Part shown: positions 8,526-18,318 of the stretch, one piece after another
Position numbering within the stretch: position 1 is the stretch's first letter
How the letters are laid out: each line of letters opens with the position of its first letter
Origin: Actinomycetota bacterium
Lineage (GTDB): Bacteria > Actinomycetota > CADDZG01 > JAHWKV01 > JAOPZY01
NCBI GenBank assembly: GCA_035765775.1
Contig: DASTWV010000043.1
Location: 1 to 64,000 of the forward strand
Reading direction: 5' to 3'
DNA length: 64,000 nucleotides
Made by a program: the position numbers and the translations under genes
Notes under the pieces: model-generated
Databases searched by the model: none
The model's input: the letters and a program-made list of their open reading frames with translations, nothing else
Told to the model about the DNA's origin: nothing

Positions 8526-9521
8526 CTACTGGGGCTCGCCGGCGAGACCTTCTGAAGCGGCATTCGTCACCGGCTTGCGGAGAACCACGAACCAGCCAGC
8601 GTCGTCCCGGGCCGCTTCCAGCGCCATGCCCGCGCCGGTGAACCAGGCCCGCAGCTCGTCCAGGGTGTAGCGGTTCTCGATCGGGGCGCTCAGGCGGTCG
8701 AAGGTATCCAGCCACAGGGAGCGCAGCGGCTTGGCCCGGTAGGTCTGCAACGGCAGGCCCCGCAGGGCGGCGACCCGGTAGCGGTCGCCCAGTTGCCCGG
8801 GCAGCACGAGGCCGGCGTACAGGACGCCGGCGATCGGGGCGCTGAGCGCCCGCAGGGCCTTGTGGGGCAGCCGGACGGTCGCACGGCGCAGGCCGGCAGC
8901 CGCGGCGAGGCCGAGCGCTCGGAGGTTGCGCTCCACGGGGCGGCTGTAGAGGTACAGGAGCATGAGGCCGCCCGGCTCCAGATGGCGGACCAGGGTCTCG
9001 AACCCGGCCCGCGGATCGGGCAGGTGGTGGAGGACCCCCAGGCACGAGATGAAGCCGAAGCTTTCCTCGGCGAAGGGCGGGGTACGCAGATCGGAACGGA
9101 CCACAACGACGTGGTCGAGGCCGGCCAGGTTGCGGGCGGCCGCCTGCACGGCGTCGGAGCCGTCGAGGGCCACAAGGGCCTCCAGGTGGCGGGCGGTGAA
9201 GACGCTGAAGCGCCCCTTGCCGCAACCGGCGTCGAGGCCCACCCGGCCGGCGAGCTCGTCGAGGGGCACGTCGGCGACGTAGTTGCGCCAGTAGGCCTCG
9301 TCCTCGGGCTGGATGGCATCGAAGGTCGTCCACTCGTAGCCGAAGCTGGCGAAGGTGCGTGCCGTGGCCTCGTCGGCGGGCCGGGCGGAGGCGTCGAGGT
9401 ACCCGTCCCGCACCGGGAGGGGATGGCCCTGCTGGCATACCAGTGCATCGGTCCCATCCGCAGGGAAGGGGCTGCCGCACGTCGGGCAGCGGAGCCGCTG
9501 CCGGATGGCTGGGTGGAGCAT
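8526..9521 (-). CDS. SAM-dependent methyltransferase with N-terminal Trm112-like zinc ribbon
   Basis: A 331-residue protein. The first 45 residues form a small zinc-binding region (LRCPTCGSPF, then CQQGH) like the Trm112-type modules fused to many methyltransferases. The class I fold follows: motif I is LDAGCGKGRFSV, an acidic residue after VALD, and SCLGVLHHLPDP at motif IV. The C-terminal third is basic and Leu-rich and may touch the membrane. Its substrate is probably a lipid-linked sugar or quinone-like molecule given its place among glycan genes, but this is inference. It is separated from both neighbours by about 90-150 bp. Confidence 0.85.
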   Translation of the reverse strand: MLHPAIRQRLRCPTCGSPFPADGTDALVCQQGHPLPVRDGYLDASARPADEATARTFASFGYEWTTFDAIQPEDEAYWRNYVADVPLDELAGRVGLDAGCGKGRFSVFTARHLEALVALDGSDAVQAAARNLAGLDHVVVVRSDLRTPPFAEESFGFISCLGVLHHLPDPRAGFETLVRHLEPGGLMLLYLYSRPVERNLRALGLAAAAGLRRATVRLPHKALRALSAPIAGVLYAGLVLPGQLGDRYRVAALRGLPLQTYRAKPLRSLWLDTFDRLSAPIENRYTLDELRAWFTGAGMALEAARDDAGWFVVLRKPVTNAASEGLAGEPQ

Positions 9522-9609
9522 GGCCGCATCTTGGCAGCCTGTGGATCAGACGGGTCCCTGGCGGAGCGGGTATGTCGACTGAGTACCACACCCGCCCCAG
9601 GGTGGCGGG

Positions 9610-10563
9610 CTATGGTTCCGGCGACGGTGCCCAGGCCCTCCGCGCCCATTCCAGCGTGCGCTCGATGCCCCGGGCCAGGGGGATCGCCGGCGTCCAGCCG
9701 AGCAGCTCGCGCGCAAGTCCGGGGTCGGGGCAGCGCCGCTGCGGGTCGTCCAGAGGGCGCTCCCGGAAGACGATCTCGGAACCTGACCCCGCCGCTGAGC
9801 GCACCCGCTCGGCGAGCTGCAGGACGGTGACCTCCTCCGGGTTGCCGATGTTGACCGGCCGGCCGGAGGCCCGCTCCGAGCCGAGCAGGCGGATGAAGCC
9901 TTCGATGGTGTCGTCCACGTAGCAGAGGCTCCGGGTCTGCGATCCGTCGCCGTGGACGGTCATCGGCTGCCCGGTCAGGGCCTGGCTGATGAATGCCGGG
10001 ATGGCCCGCCCATCATTGCGCCGCATCCGGGGTCCGTAGGTGTTGAAGATCCGGGCGATGCGGACCGGCACCGCATGCTCACGGTGGTACGCCATGGTTG
10101 CCGCCTCGGCGAAGCGCTTTGCCTCGTCGTACACGCTGCGCACGCCGACCGGGTTGACATTGCCCCAGTAGGACTCGGGCTGCGGGTGCACCAGAGGGTC
10201 GCCGTAGACCTCCGACGTGGAGGCGAGGAAGAACCCCGCCCCCGTTGCGCGGGCAAGGCCCAGGCAGTTGAAGGTGGCGAGCGACCCGAGCTTCAGGGTG
10301 TGTATCGGGTGGCCGAAGTAGTCCACCGGCGACGCCGGCGATGCGAGATGCATGATCCACTCCAGCGGGCCGCTGACCTCCAGGCGCTGGGTGACATCGA
10401 TCTGCTCGAAGGCAAAGCGGGGCTCGCCGCGCAGCGAGGTCAGGTTGTCCAGGGAGCCGGTCAGGAGCGTGTCGAAGCACAGGACCTCGTTGCCCTCTGC
10501 GATCAGCCGTTCGCACAGGTGGGAGCCGAGGAACCCCGCTCCTCCGGCGACCAGGACCCTCAC
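9610..10563 (-). CDS. UDP-glucuronate decarboxylase-like (UDP-xylose synthase family)
   Basis: A 317-residue extended SDR predicted to convert UDP-glucuronate to UDP-xylose. It matches UXS enzymes closely in visible motifs: [43 protein letters not shown], and the Tyr-Lys pair in [12 protein letters not shown]. The GTG start at 10563 overlaps the TGA of the upstream UDP-glucose dehydrogenase gene by 4 bp (GTGA), which fits translational coupling of two consecutive pathway steps. Since the dehydrogenase gene is damaged, the supply of UDP-glucuronate is in question. Confidence 0.9.
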   Translation of the reverse strand: MRVLVAGGAGFLGSHLCERLIAEGNEVLCFDTLLTGSLDNLTSLRGEPRFAFEQIDVTQRLEVSGPLEWIMHLASPASPVDYFGHPIHTLKLGSLATFNCLGLARATGAGFFLASTSEVYGDPLVHPQPESYWGNVNPVGVRSVYDEAKRFAEAATMAYHREHAVPVRIARIFNTYGPRMRRNDGRAIPAFISQALTGQPMTVHGDGSQTRSLCYVDDTIEGFIRLLGSERASGRPVNIGNPEEVTVLQLAERVRSAAGSGSEIVFRERPLDDPQRRCPDPGLARELLGWTPAIPLARGIERTLEWARRAWAPSPEP

Positions 10564-11882
10564 GCCGGCCAGTTGACCGATGGCCGGCCGGTGGGCAGGT
10601 AGGTGAAGCCGGCCGACTGCAGCTCCGCCGGGTCGTACAGGTTGCGGCCGTCAACGACGAGGGGGTTGGTCATCAGCCCCTTCAGCCGCGCCCAGTCCAG
10701 GTGGCGGTACTCGGGCCACTCCGTGGCCAGGACGAGCGCATCGGCCGCCTCGGCTGCGGCGTAGGGATCAGCGGCGATCTCGAGTCCGGGCACCGCCTGA
10801 GCGGCTCGCTCGGCGGCCTGCGGGTCGCACCCGACCACCGAAGCCCCGCCGGCCAGCAGCCGGCCCACCAGGCGCGGGGCGGGCGAGTCCCGGAGGTCGT
10901 CGGTGCCCGGCCTGAACGCTAAACCGAGGACGGCGATGCGCTTCTGCTCCAGGTTCCCCAGGGCATCGGCGATCTTAGCCACGACCGCCTCCAGCGCCTC
11001 GTCGTTGATCCGGACGATCTCGTCCAGCAGGCGGAAGTCGTAGCCGAGCCGGTGGGCCTGGCGGTGGAACGTCGCCAGATCCTTGGGGAAGCAGAACCCG
11101 CCGAAGCTCAGGCCGGCATTGAGGAATGCCCGGCCGATGCGGGGATCGGCCCCGATGATGGCCGCCCCCGCGGTCAGGTCCGCTCCCGACGCCTCACTCA
11201 CCCGCGCCCGCGAGTTTGCGTAGGAGATCTTGAGCGAAAAGAACGCGCTACAGCCGTGCTTGGCCAGCTCGGCGGTGGCGATATCGGTGGCGAAGTAGGT
11301 GGCACCGGCGTCGATCATGGGGGCGTACACCCGGCGCAATAGCGCGTGGGCCTCCTCGTTTCCCGCCCCCACCAGGATCCGGTCGGGGCCCAGGGAGCCC
11401 GCCACCGCGCAGCCTTCCCGGAGGAACTCGGGTTCGACGCCACAAGCAGGCGGTGGCGGGACAGCCGCCGCAGCAACGCCGACGCCCGCTCGGAGGTCTG
11501 CACGGGGACCGTCGACTTCTGCACCACGACCATGTCCCGGGAGGTCTAGGTGCCGATGGCCGACGCCGCCCGCTCGACCGCCAGAAGGTTCGGCTCGCCG
11601 GTCGGCCTGCCCGGCGTCCCGACGCAGATGAACGCGACCTCGCTGCCGGGGATGCCCTCCTTCGGATCGGTCTCGAAACGAAGGCGCCCGGCGGCACCCT
11701 CGGCGTCCATGAGCTCCTGGAAGCGCTCCTCGAAGAGGTGACTTCCCCGACTGCAGGAGGACCACCTTCTCCCGGTTGTCGTCGGGGCCGACCACCCGGT
11801 GGTCCAGGCTGGACAGCGTGGCGGCGGTGACGAGCCCGACATGGCCAGTGCCGATGACCACGATCTTCAGCTCGTCGCCCAT
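10560..11882 (-). CDS. ugd: UDP-glucose 6-dehydrogenase, scrambled in the middle by compensating frameshifts
   Basis: The frame is open for about 440 codons, but only its two ends are UGDH. The N-terminus has the NAD-binding [10 protein letters not shown] and the last 265 residues carry the substrate region with the catalytic Cys in [10 protein letters not shown]. Between about 11738 and 11432 the homologous protein ([17 protein letters not shown], then [14 protein letters not shown]) is in another frame. A missing CT in a CTCTCT-like run near 11735-11741 shifts the frame, a missing C near 11429-11434 shifts it back, and a TAG at 11546-11548 interrupts the true frame. As written the product lacks about 100 native residues of the NAD domain and is probably inactive. 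ATG 11882 is chosen for the GGAGAAGG six bases upstream. Decay and assembly error are both possible. Confidence 0.8.
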   Translation of the reverse strand: MGDELKIVVIGTGHVGLVTAATLSSLDHRVVGPDDNREKVVLLQSGKSPLRGALPGAHGRRGCRRAPSFRDRSEGGHPRQRGRVHLRRDAGQADRRAEPSGGRAGGVGHRHLDLPGHGRGAEVDGPRADLRAGVGVAAAAVPPPPACGVEPEFLREGCAVAGSLGPDRILVGAGNEEAHALLRRVYAPMIDAGATYFATDIATAELAKHGCSAFFSLKISYANSRARVSEASGADLTAGAAIIGADPRIGRAFLNAGLSFGGFCFPKDLATFHRQAHRLGYDFRLLDEIVRINDEALEAVVAKIADALGNLEQKRIAVLGLAFRPGTDDLRDSPAPRLVGRLLAGGASVVGCDPQAAERAAQAVPGLEIAADPYAAAEAADALVLATEWPEYRHLDWARLKGLMTNPLVVDGRNLYDPAELQSAGFTYLPTGRPSVNWPA

Positions 11883-12134
11883 CCCCACCCTTCTCCAGAT
11901 GTGCGCGCCCAGGACGACGCTCTCTTAGAGGCCGCTCGCTCAGCGTGCCCTCTCGTGTGCATCAACGCCCTGAGCTGAGTTTGCTCCGCCCGGAACGAGA
12001 CCTTTGTGAGCCTAGCCCAGGCACGGGCGCGCCGCAGGGCACCCAGCCGTTGGCGGCGTCCGGGCATGGACGCCCGCTACCCTGGCACGCGAGCGGCACC
12101 CCGCCAGGGGGGCGGGCCGGCCGCCGGAGGACTC
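11883..12134. other. Divergent intergenic region
   Basis: About 250 bp between the minus-strand UDP-glucose dehydrogenase and the plus-strand glycosyltransferase. It should hold promoters in both directions; no consensus -35/-10 pair stands out and no RNA gene was recognised. Confidence 0.4.
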
Positions 12135-13235
12135 GTGGCCGGTGCGCTCAAGGCAACATTCCTGGTGACCGCACCCCCGGACCGTTCCCCGGGGCAGCGC
12201 TTCCGGGCCGAGCAGTGGCTCAAGCTCCTGCCGGAGGGCGCCGTGGACGCCCGCGTGCTGGCTCTCTTCAACGAGGCGGAGTACCACCGCCTCCACCGCC
12301 CGGGCGGGACGGCCCGCAAAGCCGTGGACAACCTGGTGGCCCTCGGGCGGCGGGCGGCCCAGGTGGTTCAGGCGCAGCGAGCGGACGTCGTGTACCTGTT
12401 CCGGGAGGCGTTCATCCTCGGCCCGGCGTTCTTCGAACCCCTCCTGGAGCGCCGGGTCCCGGTGGTCTTCGACTTCGACGACGCCATCTGGCTGCTGGAG
12501 GCCAGCGAGGCGAACGCGTGGGTCGCCCGCCACCTGAAAGTGCCGGGCAAAGTGGACGGGATCATCGCCCGGGCCACCACGACCACGGTGGGCAACGACT
12601 ATTTGGCCGACTACGCACGGCGATCCAGTGATCGGGTGCACGTGATCCCGACCACGCTGGACGTCGAGCGCTACTGTCCCCAGCCCCGAGAACCGAACGA
12701 CCTCGTACGGATCGGCTGGAGCGGCAGCCCCACGACCTCCCGTTACCTCGGGCTCATCGAGCGGCCCCTCCGGCGGGCGCTGAGCGAGTTGCCGGTGGAG
12801 CTGGTCGTGACCGGAGACCCTGGCTTCGCCCTCCCGGGGGCCGAGCGGGTGCGGGTGCTGGCCTGGGATCCGGCAACCGAGATCGCCGAGGTGGGGGCCT
12901 TCGACATCGGGCTGATGCCGCTGCCCGACGATCCCTGGAGCCGGGGCAAGTGCGGCTTCAAAGCCCTCCTCTATATGTCGTTGGGGGTGACCCCGGTGGT
13001 ATCGCCGGTGGGGGTGAACACCGAGATCGTCGCCGACGGGGAGAGCGGGGTCCTGGCCGACAGCGAGGACCAGTGGTTCACTGCGCTCCGGAGCCTGGTC
13101 GAGGATGCCGATCTCCGGCGTCGGCTGGGTGCCGCCGGCCGTAAGACTGTGGTCGAGCGGTACTCGGGAAACGTCTGGGCGCCGAGGTTTCTCGAGGTCC
13201 TTCAGGAGGCGGCGAGCCGGAGGATGGGGGACTAG
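12135..13235 (+). CDS. Glycosyltransferase family 4-like protein
   Basis: A cytoplasmic 366-residue GT-B glycosyltransferase. The start at GTG 12135 is chosen because GGAGG lies four bases upstream and the protein then begins directly with the first beta-strand (LKATFLVTAPPD); an upstream ATG at 12066 would add a low-complexity tail. The donor-binding half is visible from about residue 180 (IGWSGSPTTSRYL) to the GT4-like segment KCGFKALLYMSLGVTPVVS and VNTEIV, where the usual acidic residue contacts the nucleotide sugar. It is divergent from the UDP-sugar operon and convergent with the next genes. Acceptor and donor are unknown. Confidence 0.85.
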   Translation: MAGALKATFLVTAPPDRSPGQRFRAEQWLKLLPEGAVDARVLALFNEAEYHRLHRPGGTARKAVDNLVALGRRAAQVVQAQRADVVYLFREAFILGPAFFEPLLERRVPVVFDFDDAIWLLEASEANAWVARHLKVPGKVDGIIARATTTTVGNDYLADYARRSSDRVHVIPTTLDVERYCPQPREPNDLVRIGWSGSPTTSRYLGLIERPLRRALSELPVELVVTGDPGFALPGAERVRVLAWDPATEIAEVGAFDIGLMPLPDDPWSRGKCGFKALLYMSLGVTPVVSPVGVNTEIVADGESGVLADSEDQWFTALRSLVEDADLRRRLGAAGRKTVVERYSGNVWAPRFLEVLQEAASRRMGD

Positions 13236-13540
13236 CTCGGCGTTATGCCGCGTCCGTGAACGTGAGGGTCAACTCACCGCTGCCGCGCTGCACACCGGCG
13301 CAATCAGCACCAGAGTCGCCGCGCGGGCTCCAGGTTTACCCGCCCCACATCTTCCCCATACTCCCCACTTAGAGCATTCTCGTAAGAAGGGCGGCTAACC
13401 TTTAGCCTTGGTCGATCGCAGCCCATGTGCGAACGCCTCGCGGATCCGCAACGCCGTCCTCACGCCTTACAGAGAGCGTTCTTCGAGGCGGTCAGGCTGA
13501 TCGTCAATGGCTGTGGGGCAGTTGCGGAAGGCAGTTAACC
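13236..13540. other. Non-coding junction, left edge of A/T-richer island
   Basis: A 305-bp gap between convergent genes. No gene, tRNA or strong hairpin is evident. From here to about 28 kb base composition and codon choice become noticeably more A/T-rich (for example frequent ATT, TTC/TTT and AAT codons), so this is a plausible recombination boundary. Confidence 0.5.
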
Positions 13541-14416
13541 TCAGCCTTGCTGCACGCCCCATGCAGCGGTCGTCAAGGCAAGCCGGGTGGGTCCGGAGGC
13601 CGCCTCCCAGTCGCGTGTGCGGTTGTCCGCGACAAGCAGGTTCGCCTGATCGCCGCTGCGGAACGTATGACTTTGCGGCCAGGCTTCCGCCTCATACGCA
13701 CGTCCGTCGCGGCCCACTACCAAGCAGGCTAGGCCCCGTCCCCACACTTGCCTGGTGAGGGAGCTTCGGCCACTTTCGAAACAAAGAGCTTCCCATTTGC
13801 TCATGACGTTGGGGGTTCGCAGATCGAGCATAAGGTCACGCCGCATGACGAAGGCATTCGTGCGGATGTGGGGATTCGGGAAGGCGGGAATAGCAACTGC
13901 TGCTCGGGCGTATTCCCTAATGACCCACCCTCGGTCCCGAAGGCTAAGTCTCCGAGACTTGCCGGATCCCTGAGACCTACCCCAAGGCAACAGAGCTGCA
14001 GGGAGCATGCGCCCAACTGACGACCTATGACTTTCCCAAGATCCACTGGCACCAACCACCCCTACGTCTGCAGTTTGGTGCGACAACAGCTTGCGCAGCC
14101 AGCCCTTATCCCGGATGACGCTGAAGGAATTCAGGAAGCAGAAAGTGTCGTATGAAAAGGCATGAGCAGCGGACCAATATGCGCCGATATCCCACCCTTC
14201 GTCCCCCAACGCCATCGACCGATTTCCGTGCCGAGCAAGGCGTTGCTGGTACTCAGGCGGCGCAACATCGCCGGGAAAGCCCTTGAGAACGACAACTAGT
14301 TCATAATCTACGCCAGCATCATACTCTTCAAGAGATCGCAGGAAGCGATCAAATGGTTCCCAGCCATTTGCCCAACGCGCCAGGTGTACCACGCACAGGC
14401 TGACCCCCTCAGCCAT
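13541..14416 (-). CDS. Putative glycosyltransferase-like protein of unknown specificity
   Basis: A 291-residue protein starting at ATG 14416, which overlaps the stop of the upstream rhamnosyltransferase-like gene by 8 bp (ATGGCTGA); a TTG at 14428 is the alternative. The N-terminal half looks like a GT-A fold: beta-strand SLCVVHLARWANG, YELVVVLKG, then GWDIGAYWSAAHAF and FCFLNSFSVIRDKGWL, a pattern resembling rhamnan-synthesis-type and other GT2-like proteins in which the family DxD motif is replaced. The C-terminal half has HIRTNAFVMRR and basic residues. It probably works with the adjacent GT2 on the same chain; the reaction is not known. Confidence 0.6.
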   Translation of the reverse strand: MAEGVSLCVVHLARWANGWEPFDRFLRSLEEYDAGVDYELVVVLKGFPGDVAPPEYQQRLARHGNRSMALGDEGWDIGAYWSAAHAFSYDTFCFLNSFSVIRDKGWLRKLLSHQTADVGVVGASGSWESHRSSVGRMLPAALLPWGRSQGSGKSRRLSLRDRGWVIREYARAAVAIPAFPNPHIRTNAFVMRRDLMLDLRTPNVMSKWEALCFESGRSSLTRQVWGRGLACLVVGRDGRAYEAEAWPQSHTFRSGDQANLLVADNRTRDWEAASGPTRLALTTAAWGVQQG

Positions 14417-15353
14417 CGTGTCGATCAAGGCGGCCTAGCCGCCGGCCTCGGATCGCCATCCGAAGGATCAGAGCGTAGGCTTGGAGACGCTCCTTGGCGA
14501 GCGACCTTCGCCGTGAGCTCGTAGACAAGAGTGCCCAGACAGCTGAGCGGAGGGCCATCTCCGGCACGGTCATCGCCGCGACCACTTTGCGTCGCCACAC
14601 TGATCCGTGGCGGTCAAAGAATCGTTGGGCGCTTTCATAGCTGTGCACAAGGCTCTGGGTCTCCAGCTTTTTGCGACTTGCTCCCCCAATATGGACTATT
14701 GGATGTGTGGATAGAAACCAGACACTAAATCCGGCCTCTCGGACACGGGCGCACAAGTCCAGGTCCTCGTAGAACATGAACATGGCCTCGTCCCACCCGC
14801 CCAAATCAATAGCGAGATCGCGTCGTATACAGAGGGCGGCTCCTGTTACCCAGTCAACTTGTCGCGAGGCCGAGGGAGCCCATTGCCGAAGTGTCGGAAA
14901 CACTCGGTGCAACAGTGACTTGCTTAGAAACTCCGTCCACAAATTTGGTCCCGGACCGCAGGAGGCCTGTGGCCGCCCATCGGGGAAGACCAGAGTCGGG
15001 CCAGCCACGCCAGTCAGCGAATGTTCCCCAAGGAACACGGCAATATCATCCAACGCCTTTGGGTCTGGAATTGTGTCGTTATTCAGAAACATGATATACG
15101 GTGTACTCAACGCGTACATGCCCTGATTATTGGCGTAGGCAAATCCGCGGTTGGTAGGATTTTTAATCACCTGCACTTCGGGAAACATCTCTTGAATAAG
15201 GTCGACGGATCCGTCGGAAGAGGCATTGTCAACAACAATGACGGGTACACCCGCTCGGGTCAGAGGAGTCAGGCATTCGCGCAGTAGATGAGTACCGTTC
15301 CAGTTGACAATGACAACGCCCATCGAGGGCTGAGGGACCTCGCGATCGTCCAT
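14409..15353 (-). CDS. Family 2 glycosyltransferase, rhamnosyltransferase (WbbL)-like
   Basis: A 314-residue GT-A enzyme. Visible GT2 signatures: VIVNWNGTHLLREC at the N-terminus, VVDNASSDGS, the metal-binding acidic cluster in MFLNNDTIPDP, and GWDEAMFMFYEDLDLCARVREAG, a pattern typical of WbbL-type L-rhamnosyltransferases. A dTDP-L-rhamnose operon occurs at 37-40 kb, so donor supply is present. ATG 15353 is preferred over the TTG at 15362. The gene is divergent from the next GT2, with only 11 bp between the two start codons. Confidence 0.85.
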   Translation of the reverse strand: MDDREVPQPSMGVVIVNWNGTHLLRECLTPLTRAGVPVIVVDNASSDGSVDLIQEMFPEVQVIKNPTNRGFAYANNQGMYALSTPYIMFLNNDTIPDPKALDDIAVFLGEHSLTGVAGPTLVFPDGRPQASCGPGPNLWTEFLSKSLLHRVFPTLRQWAPSASRQVDWVTGAALCIRRDLAIDLGGWDEAMFMFYEDLDLCARVREAGFSVWFLSTHPIVHIGGASRKKLETQSLVHSYESAQRFFDRHGSVWRRKVVAAMTVPEMALRSAVWALLSTSSRRRSLAKERLQAYALILRMAIRGRRLGRLDRHDG

Positions 15354-15364
15354 GCCGATCAATC

Positions 15365-16324
15365 ATGCCGCACTATTCTGTCCTTGTGATGCGCGATGAA
15401 CCCGTACTGGCTAAAGCGCCCGAGGCTGGGCGACCGACTTTGACGACTATAGCGATCCCCACATACAACCGATTGGGGCTTCTCGAACGCGCACTCGCCT
15501 CGGCGATGGCACAAGACTATGCGGACCTAGAAATTGTTATCTCTGACAATGCTTCAACAGATGGGACCGAGCAGTTCTGTAGGAGTGTCTGCGAGAAGGA
15601 TGCACGAGTTAGGTACTACCGGCTACCGGAGAACGTGGGGCATGCCCGAAATTTTGCCGCGGCGTTTCGGCACGTGCGCGGGCCCTTCTTCCTATGGCTC
15701 GCCGATGACGATTGGATCGATTCGAATTTTGTGTCGCGCTGCGTCGAGAAGCTCCAGAGCCATCCGGATACGGTTCTTGTCTGCGGTGTGTGCATCTATT
15801 ACCGTGAAGGTAACCCATCAGAGTTGAACGAACCAGTAGTGAATCTCCTCTCCGAGTCGCCCACGCGGCGAGTTCTCGATCACTATCGATCGGTAAAACG
15901 CAATGCCACGCTCCTGGGGGTCACTCGTAGCGCCTGCATTGAGGCCGATGCCTTCCCCACCGTCTTCGGAGGCGACTGGCTTCTGCTTGCCCGGCTGGCC
16001 TTTCAGGGGAAAGTCAACACCCTCGGGGACGTCGCTCTCCACCGGAGCCTTGGGGGCGAATCAGGGGATATGCGGGGCCTCGCGATGGGATTCGGTCTCT
16101 CTCCGGCGATCGCCCGGGTTCCCAATGTCGCCATCACCTGGTACGCCGTCCGCGATGTGCTCCGAGCCGATTCGTACCGCCGGATCGGTACCGTTCGGCG
16201 GGTGGCGCTTGCGGGGGAGGTGGGAGGAGCGCTCGCGGCGCGCTTCGGCGTGCCCTACCTCGTGCGCCGCATTCCGGGGGCGGCAGCCCCTCTGCGTCGA
16301 GTGCGGGATCGTTTCCGACGTTGA
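15365..16324 (+). CDS. Family 2 glycosyltransferase
   Basis: A 319-residue GT-A glycosyltransferase. IAIPTYNRLGLLERAL, VISDNASTDGTE and the acidic FLWLADDDWID motif are clear. The start may be ATG 15389 rather than 15365: a TATTCT hexamer at 15374-15379 would place transcription initiation at or next to GTG 15386/ATG 15389, giving a leaderless message. The stop overlaps the next gene by 4 bp (TTGA). It begins the plus-strand glycan operon of the A/T-richer island. Confidence 0.85.
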   Translation: MPHYSVLVMRDEPVLAKAPEAGRPTLTTIAIPTYNRLGLLERALASAMAQDYADLEIVISDNASTDGTEQFCRSVCEKDARVRYYRLPENVGHARNFAAAFRHVRGPFFLWLADDDWIDSNFVSRCVEKLQSHPDTVLVCGVCIYYREGNPSELNEPVVNLLSESPTRRVLDHYRSVKRNATLLGVTRSACIEADAFPTVFGGDWLLLARLAFQGKVNTLGDVALHRSLGGESGDMRGLAMGFGLSPAIARVPNVAITWYAVRDVLRADSYRRIGTVRRVALAGEVGGALAARFGVPYLVRRIPGAAAPLRRVRDRFRR

Positions 16325-18273
16325 GAGTCCCCACGCCCCGGGCCGTCTACCGTGCTCTTTCACCAACCGAGAGGCTGGCCAGCTTGGTCCGGGCGTCCTC
16401 CTCGGCGGTCGCGTTCAGACGGGCGCACCTTGCCCTGCGTCTCGCATGGCCGCCGGCACTGCGGGACCGCGAAAGGCGGGTTCCCGCTGCATCCAGCCTT
16501 TCGTCCGAAGCCCCTTTAGTCACGGTGCTGATCACACGGACATCGCCTGAGGCAGTCCAGTTTTGTCGGCAGTCCTTGGATCTGTCGCTCACATTGCCAT
16601 TCGAAGTCATCGTCGCCGACCGCCCCGATGGCCGGGCCCTTCCCGCCGTCCTGAACCGAGCGGTGCAGGAAGCCCGCGGGCAGATCCTCGTGTTCATGAG
16701 TGCCGACCTGCGGCTTGAGGGTTGGCCTTCGGTGCTTAAGGACTCCGTTATCGCCGGCGCTGTGACCCTCAGTGGCAAAGTGATCTCGGCCGGGGCAGAG
16801 GTGACCCAAAACGGGTCAACGCAGCGGCTCCATTGGGGCCTTAATGCGGACGAGCCCCCGGTCCGTTTCCGCCACCCGGTTATGGCGGCGTGCCCCCAGT
16901 TGCTGGTGATCACCAAGACAGCCTTCGATGACCTCAAGGGATTTGATCCAACCTTCGAGAACGGCTACGTCCAGGAATTGTGCCTGAGGATCCGCGATGC
17001 GGGGGTGACAGTAATGTTCGATCCCGGCCTTCGCGCAGTGGCCACCGGCCACGCCCGCCTCTGGCGAGCCACAGCTCACCAAGACGCTCCTGAGCTCGCC
17101 CGCCGATCCAAGGCGCTCGCCGCGCCCGGGCGCCCCCTCCGTGAGCACGATGGACTCCGCGTCTTGTTTGTTGAGGACCGAGTGCCTCACCCTCATCTGG
17201 GCCGCGGTCTGCCCCGCAGCCACGCCCTCCTGACCAGCCTGTGCGCTCACGGCCACCAGGTGACGCTCTACCCGCGGCTCTTCCCGAGGGAGGACTGGCA
17301 CGAGATCTACAGCGACATCCCCGACACCGTACGAGTCGAACGGCTGAGCGGCCGGTTTGGCCTTCGATCGTTCCTTCGCCGCAACGAGGCGGCCTTTGAC
17401 GCCGCGATTGTGAGCCGGCCGCACAACATGAGGGCCTACCGCCTGGCCGGCGGACTACATGGCCGAACGCCCGTCCTCTATGACGCTGAGGCGCTCTTCT
17501 GCCTGCGCGACATCGAGTTACAGAAGGTGCACGGGCACCCCCTCTCTCCTCAGCAGGAGGACACTTTGGTCCGCGCTGAAGTCGGCCTCGCGCGGGGTGT
17601 GAGTGCCGTCTTTTGCGTATCGAAGTCGGAGGCGGACCACTTCAGACAGGGAGGTATCGCCGATGTTCATATCCTGCGGCACATAGTGTCTGCTTCCTCA
17701 GATACGCCAGATCTCCGCGATAGGACAGAAATTCTCTTCATCGGTCCAATGGACAACCCCTTATCACCTAACGCCGACGGGGTTCAGTGGTTCGCCTCTG
17801 AAGTTCTCCCCCGTCTACGCCACATTCTGAATAAGGACGTTACCCTCCTGGCAGTCGGCGACCCGCCACCCGCGTCTCTGGCCCGCGAGCTTAGCGATCG
17901 CGTCCTCTTTCTCGGTCTTGTCGACGACCTCGCACCGCTATATAGAACCGCCAGGGCCTTTGTAGCCCCTGTGCGCTTCTCGGCTGGCATCCCACTTAAA
18001 GTCTGTGAGGCTGCCGCCGCCGGGGTGCCGGTCGCGACGACTCCCTTGGCCGCTCGTCAGCTGGGCTGGACCGACGGTGCCGACCTCGTCGTGGGAGGCT
18101 CGCCGGAGGAACTTGCACGCGCATGTGCTGCCCTCCTAGTCGATGACGAACTCTGGATCAGGGTTCGAGCCTCGGCGCTTGAACGGGTACGCAGCGAATG
18201 CTCGGCAGAGGCTTTCGAGGACACGCTCGAGAAGGCCCTACAGGCGGCGGCCAAGGCTCCCCCCGTACACTGA
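16321..18273 (+). CDS. Two-domain glycosyltransferase (GT2-like plus GT4)
   Basis: A 650-residue fusion. Residues about 65-260 resemble a GT2 domain (VTVLITRTSPEAVQFCRQSL, ILVFMSADLRLEG, FENGYVQELCLRIRDAG) although the metal-binding cluster is reduced to SADLRLEG. Residues about 285-640 are a complete GT4 GT-B domain with ILFIGPMDNPLSPNADGVQW and the donor-site segment GIPLKVCEAAAAGVPVATT. One chain may therefore add two successive sugars. It starts at TTG 16321 overlapping the preceding TGA, consistent with coupling; no better start exists nearby. It is followed 45 bp later by the exporter permease gene. Confidence 0.82.
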   Translation: MRVPTPRAVYRALSPTERLASLVRASSSAVAFRRAHLALRLAWPPALRDRERRVPAASSLSSEAPLVTVLITRTSPEAVQFCRQSLDLSLTLPFEVIVADRPDGRALPAVLNRAVQEARGQILVFMSADLRLEGWPSVLKDSVIAGAVTLSGKVISAGAEVTQNGSTQRLHWGLNADEPPVRFRHPVMAACPQLLVITKTAFDDLKGFDPTFENGYVQELCLRIRDAGVTVMFDPGLRAVATGHARLWRATAHQDAPELARRSKALAAPGRPLREHDGLRVLFVEDRVPHPHLGRGLPRSHALLTSLCAHGHQVTLYPRLFPREDWHEIYSDIPDTVRVERLSGRFGLRSFLRRNEAAFDAAIVSRPHNMRAYRLAGGLHGRTPVLYDAEALFCLRDIELQKVHGHPLSPQQEDTLVRAEVGLARGVSAVFCVSKSEADHFRQGGIADVHILRHIVSASSDTPDLRDRTEILFIGPMDNPLSPNADGVQWFASEVLPRLRHILNKDVTLLAVGDPPPASLARELSDRVLFLGLVDDLAPLYRTARAFVAPVRFSAGIPLKVCEAAAAGVPVATTPLAARQLGWTDGADLVVGGSPEELARACAALLVDDELWIRVRASALERVRSECSAEAFEDTLEKALQAAAKAPPVH

Positions 18274-18318
18274 TGAGGAAGGTGTACGAAGATCCCCCGC
18301 CAAGGGCCCTTTACACGA

